Below are positions 8,425 through 16,415 of a DNA stretch of 64,000 nt, piece after piece. Each line of letters opens with the position of its first letter. Within the stretch, counting starts at the first letter, position 1. The DNA lies in NCBI RefSeq assembly GCF_014217835.1, contig NZ_CP055263.1, forward strand, positions 3,785,501-3,849,500. The letters run 5' to 3'. The position numbers and the translations under genes were made by a program. The notes beneath the pieces are model-generated. The model saw only the letters and a list, made by a program, of their open reading frames with translations, had not been told where the DNA came from and searched no databases. The DNA comes from Metabacillus sp. KUDC1714. GTDB taxonomy: Bacteria > Bacillota > Bacilli > Bacillales > Bacillaceae.

Positions 8425-10140
8425 ATGCTAAGGCGTTTTTATTCGTATTACATACCTCATAAAAAGCTTTTTATTATTGATTTTAGTAGTGCTATTATAG
8501 TAGCCCTTTTAGAATTAGCATTTCCACTTGCTGTACAATGGTTTATTGATTCCTTGCTACCAAGTGAAGACTGGGGAGCAATTGTGTCAGTAAGTATTGG
8601 GTTATTACTACTGTATATTATTAGTACTTTTTTACAATTCATCGTGAATTATTGGGGACATAAGCTTGGCATTAACATTGAAACCGATATGAGAAGACAG
8701 TTGTTTCAGCATGTGCAAAAGCAATCATTTAAGTTTTTTGATAATACAAAAACCGGTAATATCATGAGCCGTGTTACAAATGACCTTATGGATATAGGTG
8801 AGCTTGCACATCACGGACCTGAGGATTTATTTATTTCAATTATGACATTCTTAGGTGCATTTTGGATCATGTTCGCCATTAATGCAAAGCTTGCATTAGT
8901 GGCGTTAGTAATATTACCATTCCTTGGCTGGCTTATCGTTGTAAGTAATATGAAAATGAACCGTGCATGGAAGAATATGTATACTGAAATAGCAGATGTG
9001 AACTCTCGGGTAGAGGATAGTGTGTCAGGGGTTCGTGTAGTGCAATCATTTACAAACGAACATTTTGAAAATAACCGTTTTCAGGCAAATAACCAAAAGT
9101 TTCGTAAAGCAAAGCTTGCTGGATATAAGGTTATGTCCTTTAGCCTGTCTGGTATATATATGATGACGCGATTTGTCACTTTGGCTGTACTGGTAGTTGG
9201 GGCGTGGTTAAGCTATACGGGTCAGCTTTCATATGGAGAACTAGTTGGATTTGTTTTATATATAAACGTATTATTTAAACCGATTGATAAAATTAGTGCA
9301 TTAATGGAGCTTTACCCGAAAGGAATGGCTGGATTCAAACGTTTTACTGAGTTGATGGATATGGATCCAGATGTTGTAGATGTTAAGGATGCTGTAGAAG
9401 TTTCCTCACTACGGGGTGACATTAAGTTTGAGGGCGTGTCATTTGGTTATGATGAGCATAAACGAGTGTTAGAAGGGATCGATTTAACGATTTCTTCAGG
9501 AGAAACGATTGCTTTTGTTGGACCATCAGGTGCCGGAAAAACAACAATTTGTTCACTTATTCCACGCTTTTACGATGTAGAGGGTGGTTCTATCAAAATT
9601 GACGGGATCGATATTCGTAACATGACGAAGCATTCCCTACGCTCACAAATTGGGATTGTTCAACAAGATGTTTTTCTATTTACAGGAACTCTTAGAGAAA
9701 ATATTGCCTATGGAAAATTACATGCAACACAAGAAGAAATAGAAGCAGCCGCGAAACGAGCTCATTTAGAGAGCTTTATTGAATCACTTCCATTTGGCTA
9801 TGACACACAAATTGGTGAAAGAGGACTAAAACTTTCAGGAGGTCAAAAGCAACGAATTGCTATTGCGAGAATGTTTTTGAAAAATCCACCAATTTTAATA
9901 TTAGATGAGGCAACCTCAGCCCTTGATACAGAGACTGAATTAATTATTCAAAAAGCATTAACTGAGCTTTCAAAAAATCGTACAACGCTCGTCATTGCGC
10001 ATCGATTAGCAACGATTCGCAACGCTGATCGCATTGTTGTCGTTACAGAGAACGGGATTGCTGAAGAAGGAAATCATGATGAATTAATTGAACAAGATGG
10101 GATTTTTGCCAATTTACATCGGGTGCAGTATCAGAGGTAG
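8425..10140 (+). CDS. ABC exporter, fused membrane and ATPase domains (YgaD family)
   Basis: Type IV ABC exporter half-transporter of 571 aa that would act as a dimer. The N-terminal half (residues about 1-310) has six hydrophobic segments. The C-terminal half is the ATPase, with Walker A GPSGAGKTT, Q-loop GIVQQDVFLFTGT, signature LSGGQKQR, Walker B ILILDEATSALD and switch-His IAHRLAT. It resembles B. subtilis YgaD closely (IDFSSA, LAHHGPEDLF, MELYPKGMAGFKRF). The substrate is unknown; drug or lipid-like export is only a family-level guess. ATG is preceded by AAAAGGAG. Single-gene unit with its own terminator. Confidence 0.92.
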   Translation: MLRRFYSYYIPHKKLFIIDFSSAIIVALLELAFPLAVQWFIDSLLPSEDWGAIVSVSIGLLLLYIISTFLQFIVNYWGHKLGINIETDMRRQLFQHVQKQSFKFFDNTKTGNIMSRVTNDLMDIGELAHHGPEDLFISIMTFLGAFWIMFAINAKLALVALVILPFLGWLIVVSNMKMNRAWKNMYTEIADVNSRVEDSVSGVRVVQSFTNEHFENNRFQANNQKFRKAKLAGYKVMSFSLSGIYMMTRFVTLAVLVVGAWLSYTGQLSYGELVGFVLYINVLFKPIDKISALMELYPKGMAGFKRFTELMDMDPDVVDVKDAVEVSSLRGDIKFEGVSFGYDEHKRVLEGIDLTISSGETIAFVGPSGAGKTTICSLIPRFYDVEGGSIKIDGIDIRNMTKHSLRSQIGIVQQDVFLFTGTLRENIAYGKLHATQEEIEAAAKRAHLESFIESLPFGYDTQIGERGLKLSGGQKQRIAIARMFLKNPPILILDEATSALDTETELIIQKALTELSKNRTTLVIAHRLATIRNADRIVVVTENGIAEEGNHDELIEQDGIFANLHRVQYQR

Positions 10141-10146
10141 GTAACT

Positions 10147-10174
10147 CAATTAACAATTAACAATTAACAATTAA
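10147..10174. repeat. Short tandem repeat, four copies of CAATTAA
   Basis: Four consecutive 7-base units just after the exporter stop and before its terminator. Copy number may vary by slippage. Confidence 0.9.
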
Positions 10175-10180
10175 CAAAAG

Positions 10181-10213
10181 CAGCAGTGGGTATTATCCCA
10201 CTGCTGTTATTTT
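10181..10213 (+). terminator. Intrinsic terminator after the ABC exporter
   Basis: 10-bp stem CAGCAGTGGG / CCCACTGCTG (10181-10190 and 10197-10206) with a 6-nt loop, followed by TTATTTT. Confidence 0.85.
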
Positions 10214-10320
10214 AAGGTGATCAGAAGGTCGTCCACCTGAGCAAATAAACTCAAGAAATAGTTTGACACCATTCTTATTCTTATGTATCTTATTTAAGTA
10301 TGTTTTTTTAGGAGGAAAGA

Positions 10321-10938
10321 ATGGATATTCAGAATACACAACAAGTAAAAGTAACAACAGCAGATCCATCAGCATTAGGTCTATTTGGTTTAGCAATGGT
10401 AACTTTTGTGGCATCTTCGCAAAAGTTAGGGTTAACAGAAGGTCTTTCATTTATCTTACCTTGGGCGTTCTTTTTAGGTGGAATTGCACAATTGTTTGCT
10501 TGTGTTCAAGATGCTAAGCATAACAATATTTTTGGAACAACAGCATTTGGGGCTTTTGGGTTATTTTGGTTTGGAGTTGGAATGTCTTGGTTAATTCAGT
10601 TAGGTTTTTTTGGTGAAAAACTAGCTGCAGATGCAGACCCGAAGCAACTTGGTGTTGCGTTTATTGGGTATTTAATTTTTAGTATTTATATGACAATCGG
10701 TGCGATGGAAACACATAAAGTACTATTTTTTATTTTTGTCTTTATTGATTTTTTATTTATTGGTTTATCATTAAGCACATTTGGAATTATGCACGAAGAG
10801 ACACATATGCTAGCAGCTGTCTCTGAGTTTATTATTGCTTTACTTTCGTTTTATGGTTCTGCTGCAGTTGTATTAAATACACACTTTGGCCAGGTAGTTT
10901 TGCCAGTGGGAAAGCCATTTGGTATTTATAAAAAATAA
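10321..10938 (+). CDS. AceTr/GPR1-FUN34-YaaH family acetate-type transporter
   Basis: Six-helix membrane protein of 205 aa in the family of E. coli SatP, which takes up acetate and succinate. The N-terminal signature normally read as NPAPLGL appears here as ADPSALGLFGLA (residues 14-25), with Asp in place of Asn. Later segments include WAFFLGGIAQLFA and AFGAFGLFWFGVGM. AGGAGG precedes the ATG with good spacing. It stands alone, ending at a bidirectional terminator. Substrate is inferred from family only. Confidence 0.85.
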   Translation: MDIQNTQQVKVTTADPSALGLFGLAMVTFVASSQKLGLTEGLSFILPWAFFLGGIAQLFACVQDAKHNNIFGTTAFGAFGLFWFGVGMSWLIQLGFFGEKLAADADPKQLGVAFIGYLIFSIYMTIGAMETHKVLFFIFVFIDFLFIGLSLSTFGIMHEETHMLAAVSEFIIALLSFYGSAAVVLNTHFGQVVLPVGKPFGIYKK

Positions 10939-11006
10939 TAATAAGAGAAGAGTCGTTTGATGAGGTGAGATATTTTTTATCAAAGGGAATTTCACTTAGG
11001 CATTCG

Positions 11007-11047
11007 AAAAAGCCCCGTTTCTGAACGATCAGAAATGGGGCTTTTTT
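11007..11047. terminator. Bidirectional terminator between transporter and hxlR-type gene
   Basis: Long stem of about 18 bp (11007-11024 with 11029-11046, one G-T pair), 4-nt loop, A run on the left and T run on the right, between convergent genes. Confidence 0.92.
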
Positions 11048-11372
11048 ATTCGTTACCATCTTCCAAATTTACCCATGTTTGAGACCATTTTTCAATATCT
11101 CTTAAAAGTGGTTCTAAGGATAATCCTTTTTCAGTTAAAGAATATTCAATTCTAACTGGAGTTTCAGGGTAAACTTCTCTACTCACAATTCCTTGATTCT
11201 CCAAGTCCTTTAATCGATCTGAAAGAACTCTTCCTGTAATTCCAATAGAAGTTTCGATGGTAGAGAAACGCTGTGGGCCATTAAGTAGTTGGTAAATAAC
11301 AAGCCCTGTCCATCTTTGGCTTAAAATACCCATTGCTTTTTCAAACCTAGGACAGATTAGAGATTTATTCAT
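11046..11372 (-). CDS. HxlR-family transcriptional regulator
   Basis: Winged-helix regulator of 108 aa that normally binds DNA as a dimer. Family hallmarks are CPRFEKAMGILSQRWTGLVI at the N-terminus, FSTIETSIGITGRVLSDRLKDLE in the recognition helix region, and YSLTEKGLSLEPLL. Several Bacillus relatives sense redox or electrophile stress through the N-terminal Cys, here Cys7. It is divergent from a flavin-dependent monooxygenase, with paired inverted repeats between them, so it most likely controls that gene and itself. The inducer is unknown. Confidence 0.92.
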   Translation of the reverse strand: MNKSLICPRFEKAMGILSQRWTGLVIYQLLNGPQRFSTIETSIGITGRVLSDRLKDLENQGIVSREVYPETPVRIEYSLTEKGLSLEPLLRDIEKWSQTWVNLEDGNE

Positions 11373-11444
11373 ATTTCATCACTCCTCTATAAGATATTAT
11401 ACCAAATTATAAAAAATTATGTAGTTATGTATCGTAAATTAGTT

Positions 11445-11489
11445 ACTTGACATAAGTCGTTTACTAAAATATAATCACTTACATAAAGT
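11445..11489. promoter_or_regulatory. Twin ACTT-N5-AAGT inverted repeats, likely HxlR-type operators
   Basis: Two 13-base copies, ACTTGACATAAGT (11445-11457) and ACTTACATAAAGT (11477-11489), have the same arms and spacing and start 32 bases apart, three helical turns. They lie in the divergent promoter region between the regulator and the monooxygenase. A third palindrome, GACCA-N6-TGGTC, is at 11559-11574. Confidence 0.6.
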
Positions 11490-11633
11490 AACTGATTTGT
11501 TAATATAGTAAAGTATATAGGTAAAGGAATTTACAAAAGGTATTTTGGGAATATTGATGACCAAGTAAGTGGTCCGGTAAAAATATCCTTTTAGTAAATC
11601 AAGCACCAACAAGTAATTTGGAGGAAAAATCCT

Positions 11634-12707
11634 ATGATAGACAACACAGACATAAAGAAATCAAGATTCGAGATAGGGATTTACACACTTGGCGATATAG
11701 GTTCTGATCCGCATACAGGAAAAGTCATTTCTGCACAACAACGATTACAAGAAATAATAGCAGCAGCAAAGCTGGCTGATGAAGCGGGACTAGATGTGTT
11801 TGGAGTTGGTGAGCATCATCGTTTAGACTATGCTGTATCTGCAACACCTGTTGTCTTAGCTGCAATAGCCCAAGTCACAAAACAAATTAAGCTTACAAGT
11901 GCAACTACTGTTTTAAGTACAGTGGATCCGGTAAGATTGTTTGAAGACTTTGCTACATTGGATTTGCTGTCAAACGGACGTTCAGAAATAATCGCTGGTC
12001 GTGGAGCGTTTCTAGAATCCTTTCCACTTTTCGGGTATAACCTTGATGACTATGACGACCTTTTTCTAGAAAATATTGAACTATTTCAAAAGCTCAACCA
12101 AAACGATAAGATCTCTTGGACAGGTCATTATCGTTCAACACTACAAAATGCAGATATTGCCCCTCGTCCTTCTCAAGAAACACTTCCAATATGGATTGGG
12201 GTTGGTGGTACACCTGAAAGTGCAGAAAGAGCTGGCCGTTTAGGGACAGGAATGGCACTTGCAATTTTAGGAGGGAATCCCTCTCGATTTAAACCACTTG
12301 TTGACATCTATCGAAAAGCAGGTATTGAGGCAGGTCATAACTTGAATGAACTTAAAATTGCTGTCACAGGTCATGGTTATATCGCTAAAACAACTCAACA
12401 AGCAAAAGATGAGTTCTACCCTTATTATTCAAATTATAAACAATATGTTAGCAGTCAGCTAGGTGGCAGTACGACAAAGATGTCTCGCGCTGATTTTGAA
12501 GGAATGTCAAGCTCAGAAACACCATTATTCGTAGGAAGTCCACAACAAATTATTGAAAAGATTCTCCATCAATACGAATTGTTTGGTCATCATCGCTTTA
12601 TTGCACAGATTGATATTGGCGCAATACCATTTCATAAAGTTGCAGAAGGGATCGAACTTTTAGCAACAGAGATAGCTCCTGTTGTACGTAGGGAAACGAG
12701 TAAGTAA
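11634..12707 (+). CDS. LLM-class flavin-dependent oxidoreductase
   Basis: Bacterial-luciferase-like monooxygenase of 357 aa with a TIM-barrel fold, expected to use reduced flavin to oxidise an unknown organic substrate. Typical segments are AKLADEAGLDVFGVGEHHR (residues about 45-65), TSATTVLSTVDPVRLFEDFATLDLLSNGR, and RPSQETLPIWIGVGGTPES. ATG at 11634 follows TTGGAGG. It is divergent from the HxlR-type gene, with the twin repeats between, and is probably induced by the signal that regulator senses. The exact reaction cannot be read from sequence. Confidence 0.88.
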   Translation: MIDNTDIKKSRFEIGIYTLGDIGSDPHTGKVISAQQRLQEIIAAAKLADEAGLDVFGVGEHHRLDYAVSATPVVLAAIAQVTKQIKLTSATTVLSTVDPVRLFEDFATLDLLSNGRSEIIAGRGAFLESFPLFGYNLDDYDDLFLENIELFQKLNQNDKISWTGHYRSTLQNADIAPRPSQETLPIWIGVGGTPESAERAGRLGTGMALAILGGNPSRFKPLVDIYRKAGIEAGHNLNELKIAVTGHGYIAKTTQQAKDEFYPYYSNYKQYVSSQLGGSTTKMSRADFEGMSSSETPLFVGSPQQIIEKILHQYELFGHHRFIAQIDIGAIPFHKVAEGIELLATEIAPVVRRETSK

Positions 12708-12731
12708 TGCTTATTTTTAACATTTCTCCTT

Positions 12732-12779
12732 AAAAAATGATGATGACTAAGTAGGGACTGCCCGAGCTGAGTCATCATC
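12732..12779 (-). terminator. Terminator of the formate/nitrite channel gene
   Basis: 10-bp stem GATGATGACT / AGTCATCATC (12739-12748 and 12770-12779) with a long loop. Read on the minus strand it is followed by a T run. It may also stop the convergent plus-strand gene. Confidence 0.75.
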
Positions 12780-12794
12780 GTTTATAGATAGTAT

Positions 12795-13574
12795 TCATTC
12801 ATTGATAAATGGCTTATTCACATAGTAATACATCCATCCCATTAAAATACCACCACCTATTAAGTTTCCTAATGTAACGGGAATGAGATTATGAATCACT
12901 CCTGCAATTGTAAAACTATCTGGAGGATTTGAAACAAATGCAATGGCGAAGGTACACATATTTGCAATACTGTGCTCGTAACCAGAAATAAAAAAGCAAA
13001 ATACAAACAGCATCATTGTAAACAATTTTGGCCCATCACCTTGAAGCCTCATCGGAATAAAAAAAGCAAGACAAACGAGCCAATTACAAAGAATTCCTCT
13101 GAAAAATAATTCTGATGTTGAAAGATGAACCTTTTTATCAGCCACACTTAATAAAAAGCTAGTTGATGAATCATCAGCAAACAAACCGGTGGAAAGTATA
13201 AATAGAGCAAAGAAGCAAGCTCCTAAAATATTCCCAGCATAACTTATCAACCAAAGCTTTAACACTTCAAACCAACTAATCTTTTTCCGAAATGCTGTAT
13301 AGGAAAAATAGAAGGTGTTTCCTGTAAATAGATCTCCTCCACCATATGCGATTAAAATAATCGCTGCACCAAATGTCAACGCTGCTATTGGATAAGCGAA
13401 CGGGGAATGCTCGATAAAAAAGAAATTACCTGCTTTAAATGCGACGATCACACCAAAACCTATAAACATGCTGGCAAGCATAGATCGTAAAATGAAAATA
13501 AATGGACTCTGACGATATATTTTTTGTTTCTTTAATGCTAATTCCTCAACAAGAATTAAAGCTTCATTTTCCAA
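12795..13574 (-). CDS. ywcJ: Formate/nitrite transporter family channel (YwcJ type)
   Basis: Pentameric FocA/NirC-type membrane channel of 259 aa for small monovalent anions. Closely resembles B. subtilis YwcJ. Conserved segments are GFGVIVAFK, IAYGGGDLFTGNTFYF, GILCNWLVCLAFFIPM, and SGYEHSIANMCTF with the pore histidine. About six hydrophobic segments. The true substrate is not determined by the sequence. It is a single gene with an AT-rich upstream region. Confidence 0.9.
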   Translation of the reverse strand: MENEALILVEELALKKQKIYRQSPFIFILRSMLASMFIGFGVIVAFKAGNFFFIEHSPFAYPIAALTFGAAIILIAYGGGDLFTGNTFYFSYTAFRKKISWFEVLKLWLISYAGNILGACFFALFILSTGLFADDSSTSFLLSVADKKVHLSTSELFFRGILCNWLVCLAFFIPMRLQGDGPKLFTMMLFVFCFFISGYEHSIANMCTFAIAFVSNPPDSFTIAGVIHNLIPVTLGNLIGGGILMGWMYYYVNKPFINE

Positions 13575-13916
13575 CGTTTCTCACACTCCATGATGTGTTT
13601 CATATCTATTATTTTATTTAGAATGTGATAAATTAACCGTGATGAATGTCACTAAATAAGGAGGCTTGAAAAAAATTTTCTATATAAAAGATGAAAGATG
13701 AACTTTTTTGTTCGAATGAAATTATATTTAAAAATTAAAAATTTATCTAATTAAGTATTAATTAAGTATTTATATTTGTTATATATATATATAAATATAA
13801 TGGTAATATACTTATAATTGTATACTTGTGTATATTTATACATGGTTATGTCGAGTTGAATCATCTCCCTATCCTAAGATACAATTGGGGCAACTAGCAA
13901 AGGGGGAGTATCTCAG
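13575..13916. other. Very AT-rich divergent region between ywcJ and rocF
   Basis: 342 bases with no gene, including long runs of A/T with TATATA repeats at about 13690-13850, likely holding promoters for both neighbours. No clear -12/-24 (sigma-54) promoter or arginine box was found. An inverted repeat around the rocF start is listed separately. Confidence 0.5.
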
Positions 13917-13917
13917 G
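13873..13917 (+). promoter_or_regulatory. Inverted repeat enclosing the rocF ribosome binding site
   Basis: CCTAAGATAC (13873-13882) can pair with GTATCTCAGG (13908-13917) with one mismatch; the right arm ends in the first base of the GTG start. The ribosome binding site AGGGGGAG lies at the edge of the loop, and an upstream CTCCC at about 13865-13869 could also pair with it. This may control translation. Confidence 0.35.
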
Positions 13918-14819
13918 TGAAAAAACATATTTCAATAATTGGAGTTCCAATGGATTTAGGACAATCAAGACGTGGGGTTGATATGGGACCTAGTGCGATT
14001 CGATATGCTGGTGTTGTTGAGCGCTTAGAAAAGCTAGATTACGAGATTCATGATAAAGGTGATATAGAGATTGGTAGACCTGGTAAAGAGGAAGAAGTTT
14101 CTGAAGGGAATTTAAAATATTTGAAAGCGGTATCGAAGGCTAGTGAAGAACTTGCCTCTGCGGTTAATAAAGTTATAGAGTCTAATTCATTTCCACTTAT
14201 TTTTGGAGGCGATCATAGTATTGCGATAGGAACACTCGCTGGAGTATCTAAGCATTACAAAAACCTCGGTGTGATTTGGTATGATGCCCATGGGGATTTA
14301 AATACTAGTGAAACATCACCTTCAGGCAATATTCATGGGATGCCACTAGCTGTAAGTATAGGTGTAGGACATTCTGCATTAACTAATATTGCGGATTACA
14401 CTCCAAAGGTAAAACCAGAAAACATCGTCATAATTGGAGCTCGTTCATTAGACGAGGGAGAAAAAGAGTTGATTCGAGAAAAAGGAATCAAGGTGTATAC
14501 GATGCATGAAATTGATCGACTTGGTATGACGAAGGTGATGGAGGAATCTGTTGCTTATTTAAAGGATAAAACAGATGGCGTTCATTTATCCCTTGATTTA
14601 GATGGGCTTGATCCAGGTGATGCTCCTGGTGTTGGAACTCCTGTATTAGGTGGGATTAGTTATCGAGAAAGCCATTTAGCAATGGAAATCCTTGAGGAGT
14701 CAAAACTTATTACTTCCGCTGAATTTGTAGAGGTTAATCCAATTTTGGATGAAAGAAATAAAACAGCAACTGTTGCAGTAGCGTTAATGGGATCACTTTT
14801 TGGGGAAAAGTTATTATAG
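13917..14819 (+). CDS. rocF: Arginase
   Basis: Mn-dependent ureohydrolase that splits L-arginine into ornithine and urea, first step of arginine catabolism; 300 aa. Metal-binding motifs are complete: GGDHSIAIG (Asp99, His100), DAHGDLNT (Asp123, His125, Asp127), and SLDLDGLDPGDAPGVGTP (Asp227, Asp229). The GTG start at 13917 is supported by AGGGGGAG 8 bases upstream. rocD follows 79 bases later, so arginine goes to glutamate semialdehyde. In B. subtilis the order is rocDEF; here rocF comes first and no RocE-type permease is present. Confidence 0.96.
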   Translation: MKKHISIIGVPMDLGQSRRGVDMGPSAIRYAGVVERLEKLDYEIHDKGDIEIGRPGKEEEVSEGNLKYLKAVSKASEELASAVNKVIESNSFPLIFGGDHSIAIGTLAGVSKHYKNLGVIWYDAHGDLNTSETSPSGNIHGMPLAVSIGVGHSALTNIADYTPKVKPENIVIIGARSLDEGEKELIREKGIKVYTMHEIDRLGMTKVMEESVAYLKDKTDGVHLSLDLDGLDPGDAPGVGTPVLGGISYRESHLAMEILEESKLITSAEFVEVNPILDERNKTATVAVALMGSLFGEKLL

Positions 14820-14898
14820 TAAATTGTTAGAGGTTTATGAATAAGATTAGATAGCCTATTTGATTATGTATATATAACAATAATTAGGAGGTTAATAG

Positions 14899-16092
14899 AT
14901 GATTAATGAATCAGCAAAAGTGATTAACCTAACTGAAAAATACGGTGCAAAAAATTATCATCCACTCCCAATTGTGATCTCAAAAGCTGAAGGGATTTGG
15001 GTGGAGGATCCCGAAGGAAATAAATATATGGATATGCTAAGTGCTTATTCAGCGGTCAATCAAGGACATCGTCATCCGAAAATTATTCAAGCGCTCAAAA
15101 ATCAAGCAGATCGAGTAACCCTAACATCACGTGCTTTTCATAATGATCAGTTAGGACCATGGTACGAAAAAATTGCTCGAATTACGAAGAAAGACATGGC
15201 ATTACCGATGAATACAGGTGCAGAGGCAGTTGAAACGGCAATCAAAGCGGTTAGACGTTGGGGCTACCAAGTAAAAGGAATTCCTGATAATCAAGCGGAA
15301 ATTATTGCCTGTGTTGGCAACTTTCATGGTCGGACAATGACAGCGGTCTCACTTTCATCTGATGAAGAGTATCGCAAAGGATTCGGTCCTATGCTGCCAG
15401 GAATAAAATTAATTCCATATGGTAATATTGAAGCATTAAAATCAGCGATTACACCACACACTGCTGGATTTCTTATTGAACCGATTCAAGGTGAAGCAGG
15501 TATATTGATACCGCCTGAAGGGTTCTTAAAAGAAGCGTTTGATTTATGTAAAGCAAATCAAGTTCTTTTCGTTGCTGATGAAATCCAAGCAGGACTTGGT
15601 CGGGCGGGAAAAATGTTTGCCTGTGACTGGGAGAATGTCATTCCTGATATGTATATTTTAGGAAAAGCACTTGGTGGCGGTGTGTTCCCGCTTTCATGTG
15701 TTGTAGCAAATAGTGATATTCTAGGCGTTTTTAATCCAGGATCACATGGTTCAACTTTTGGCGGAAATCCACTAGCATGCGCCGTATCAATTGCTTCACT
15801 TGAAGTAATTGAAGAGGAAAACCTTGTAGAACGTTCACTAAAACTGGGAGAATATTTTGTTGAACGCTTAAAACAAATCAAAAATCCAATCATTAAAGAT
15901 ATAAGAGGACGAGGCTTATTTATTGGTGTTGAGCTTACTGAAGCTGCAAGACCTTATTGCGAAAGACTGAAAGAAAACGGATTATTGTGTAAGGAAACAC
16001 ATGACACTGTCATTCGATTTGCCCCACCTCTCGTTATTACGGAAACAGAATTGGACTGGGCAATAGAACGGATTAAACGCGTTTTATCGTAA
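14899..16092 (+). CDS. rocD: Ornithine aminotransferase
   Basis: PLP-dependent class III aminotransferase converting ornithine and 2-oxoglutarate to glutamate 5-semialdehyde and glutamate; 397 aa. Typical segments are [61 protein letters not shown], and the PLP-binding Lys256 in [22 protein letters not shown] precedes ATG. It works with the upstream arginase and ends at a terminator. Confidence 0.96.
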   Translation: MINESAKVINLTEKYGAKNYHPLPIVISKAEGIWVEDPEGNKYMDMLSAYSAVNQGHRHPKIIQALKNQADRVTLTSRAFHNDQLGPWYEKIARITKKDMALPMNTGAEAVETAIKAVRRWGYQVKGIPDNQAEIIACVGNFHGRTMTAVSLSSDEEYRKGFGPMLPGIKLIPYGNIEALKSAITPHTAGFLIEPIQGEAGILIPPEGFLKEAFDLCKANQVLFVADEIQAGLGRAGKMFACDWENVIPDMYILGKALGGGVFPLSCVVANSDILGVFNPGSHGSTFGGNPLACAVSIASLEVIEEENLVERSLKLGEYFVERLKQIKNPIIKDIRGRGLFIGVELTEAARPYCERLKENGLLCKETHDTVIRFAPPLVITETELDWAIERIKRVLS

Positions 16093-16153
16093 TTTCTAAA
16101 CGTGATGAAGGGGAAACAACGACTCTTTAAAACAATGAAAAAATTCAGTTGAG

Positions 16154-16184
16154 AGGCCATGCACAATGTGTGTGGCCTTTTTTC
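16154..16184 (+). terminator. Intrinsic terminator after rocD
   Basis: Stem beginning AGGCCA (16154-16159) and closing TGGCCT (16173-16178), with inner pairs, followed by TTTTTT. Confidence 0.85.
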
Positions 16185-16303
16185 ATTTATAGGGAAATCG
16201 TTTTAACAATTCATAAGACCCATTCCTTAGATCATTTGAACCAATCATTTTAAAACAACGGTTCTTTTTCTTAGGCACTTGTAATTAATTTCACAGAATA
16301 TAA

Positions 16304-16365
16304 TTGACTTTGATAATCATTATCAACTATGATGACGTTATGAAATTAATTGAAAATCATTATCA
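16304..16365 (+). promoter_or_regulatory. Promoter with two Fur boxes for the siderophore operon
   Basis: TGATAATCATTATCA at 16311-16325 is an exact 7-1-7 Fur box (consensus TGATAATNATTATCA). It fills the spacer of a likely sigma-A promoter: TTGACT at 16304-16309, 18-base spacer, TATGAT at 16328-16333. A second box, TGAAAATCATTATCA at 16351-16365, has one mismatch. Iron-loaded Fur should block this promoter, so the operon is expressed under iron limitation. Confidence 0.92.
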
Positions 16366-16415
16366 ATTAAAAATTCAGATGTGATTTTTCAAATGATCAT
16401 AAAGGAGTGAACAAT

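Noticed and set aside
13860..13916. Sigma-54 promoter for rocF
   Set aside because: TTGGGGCA looked promising, but there is no correctly spaced TTGCA element after it.
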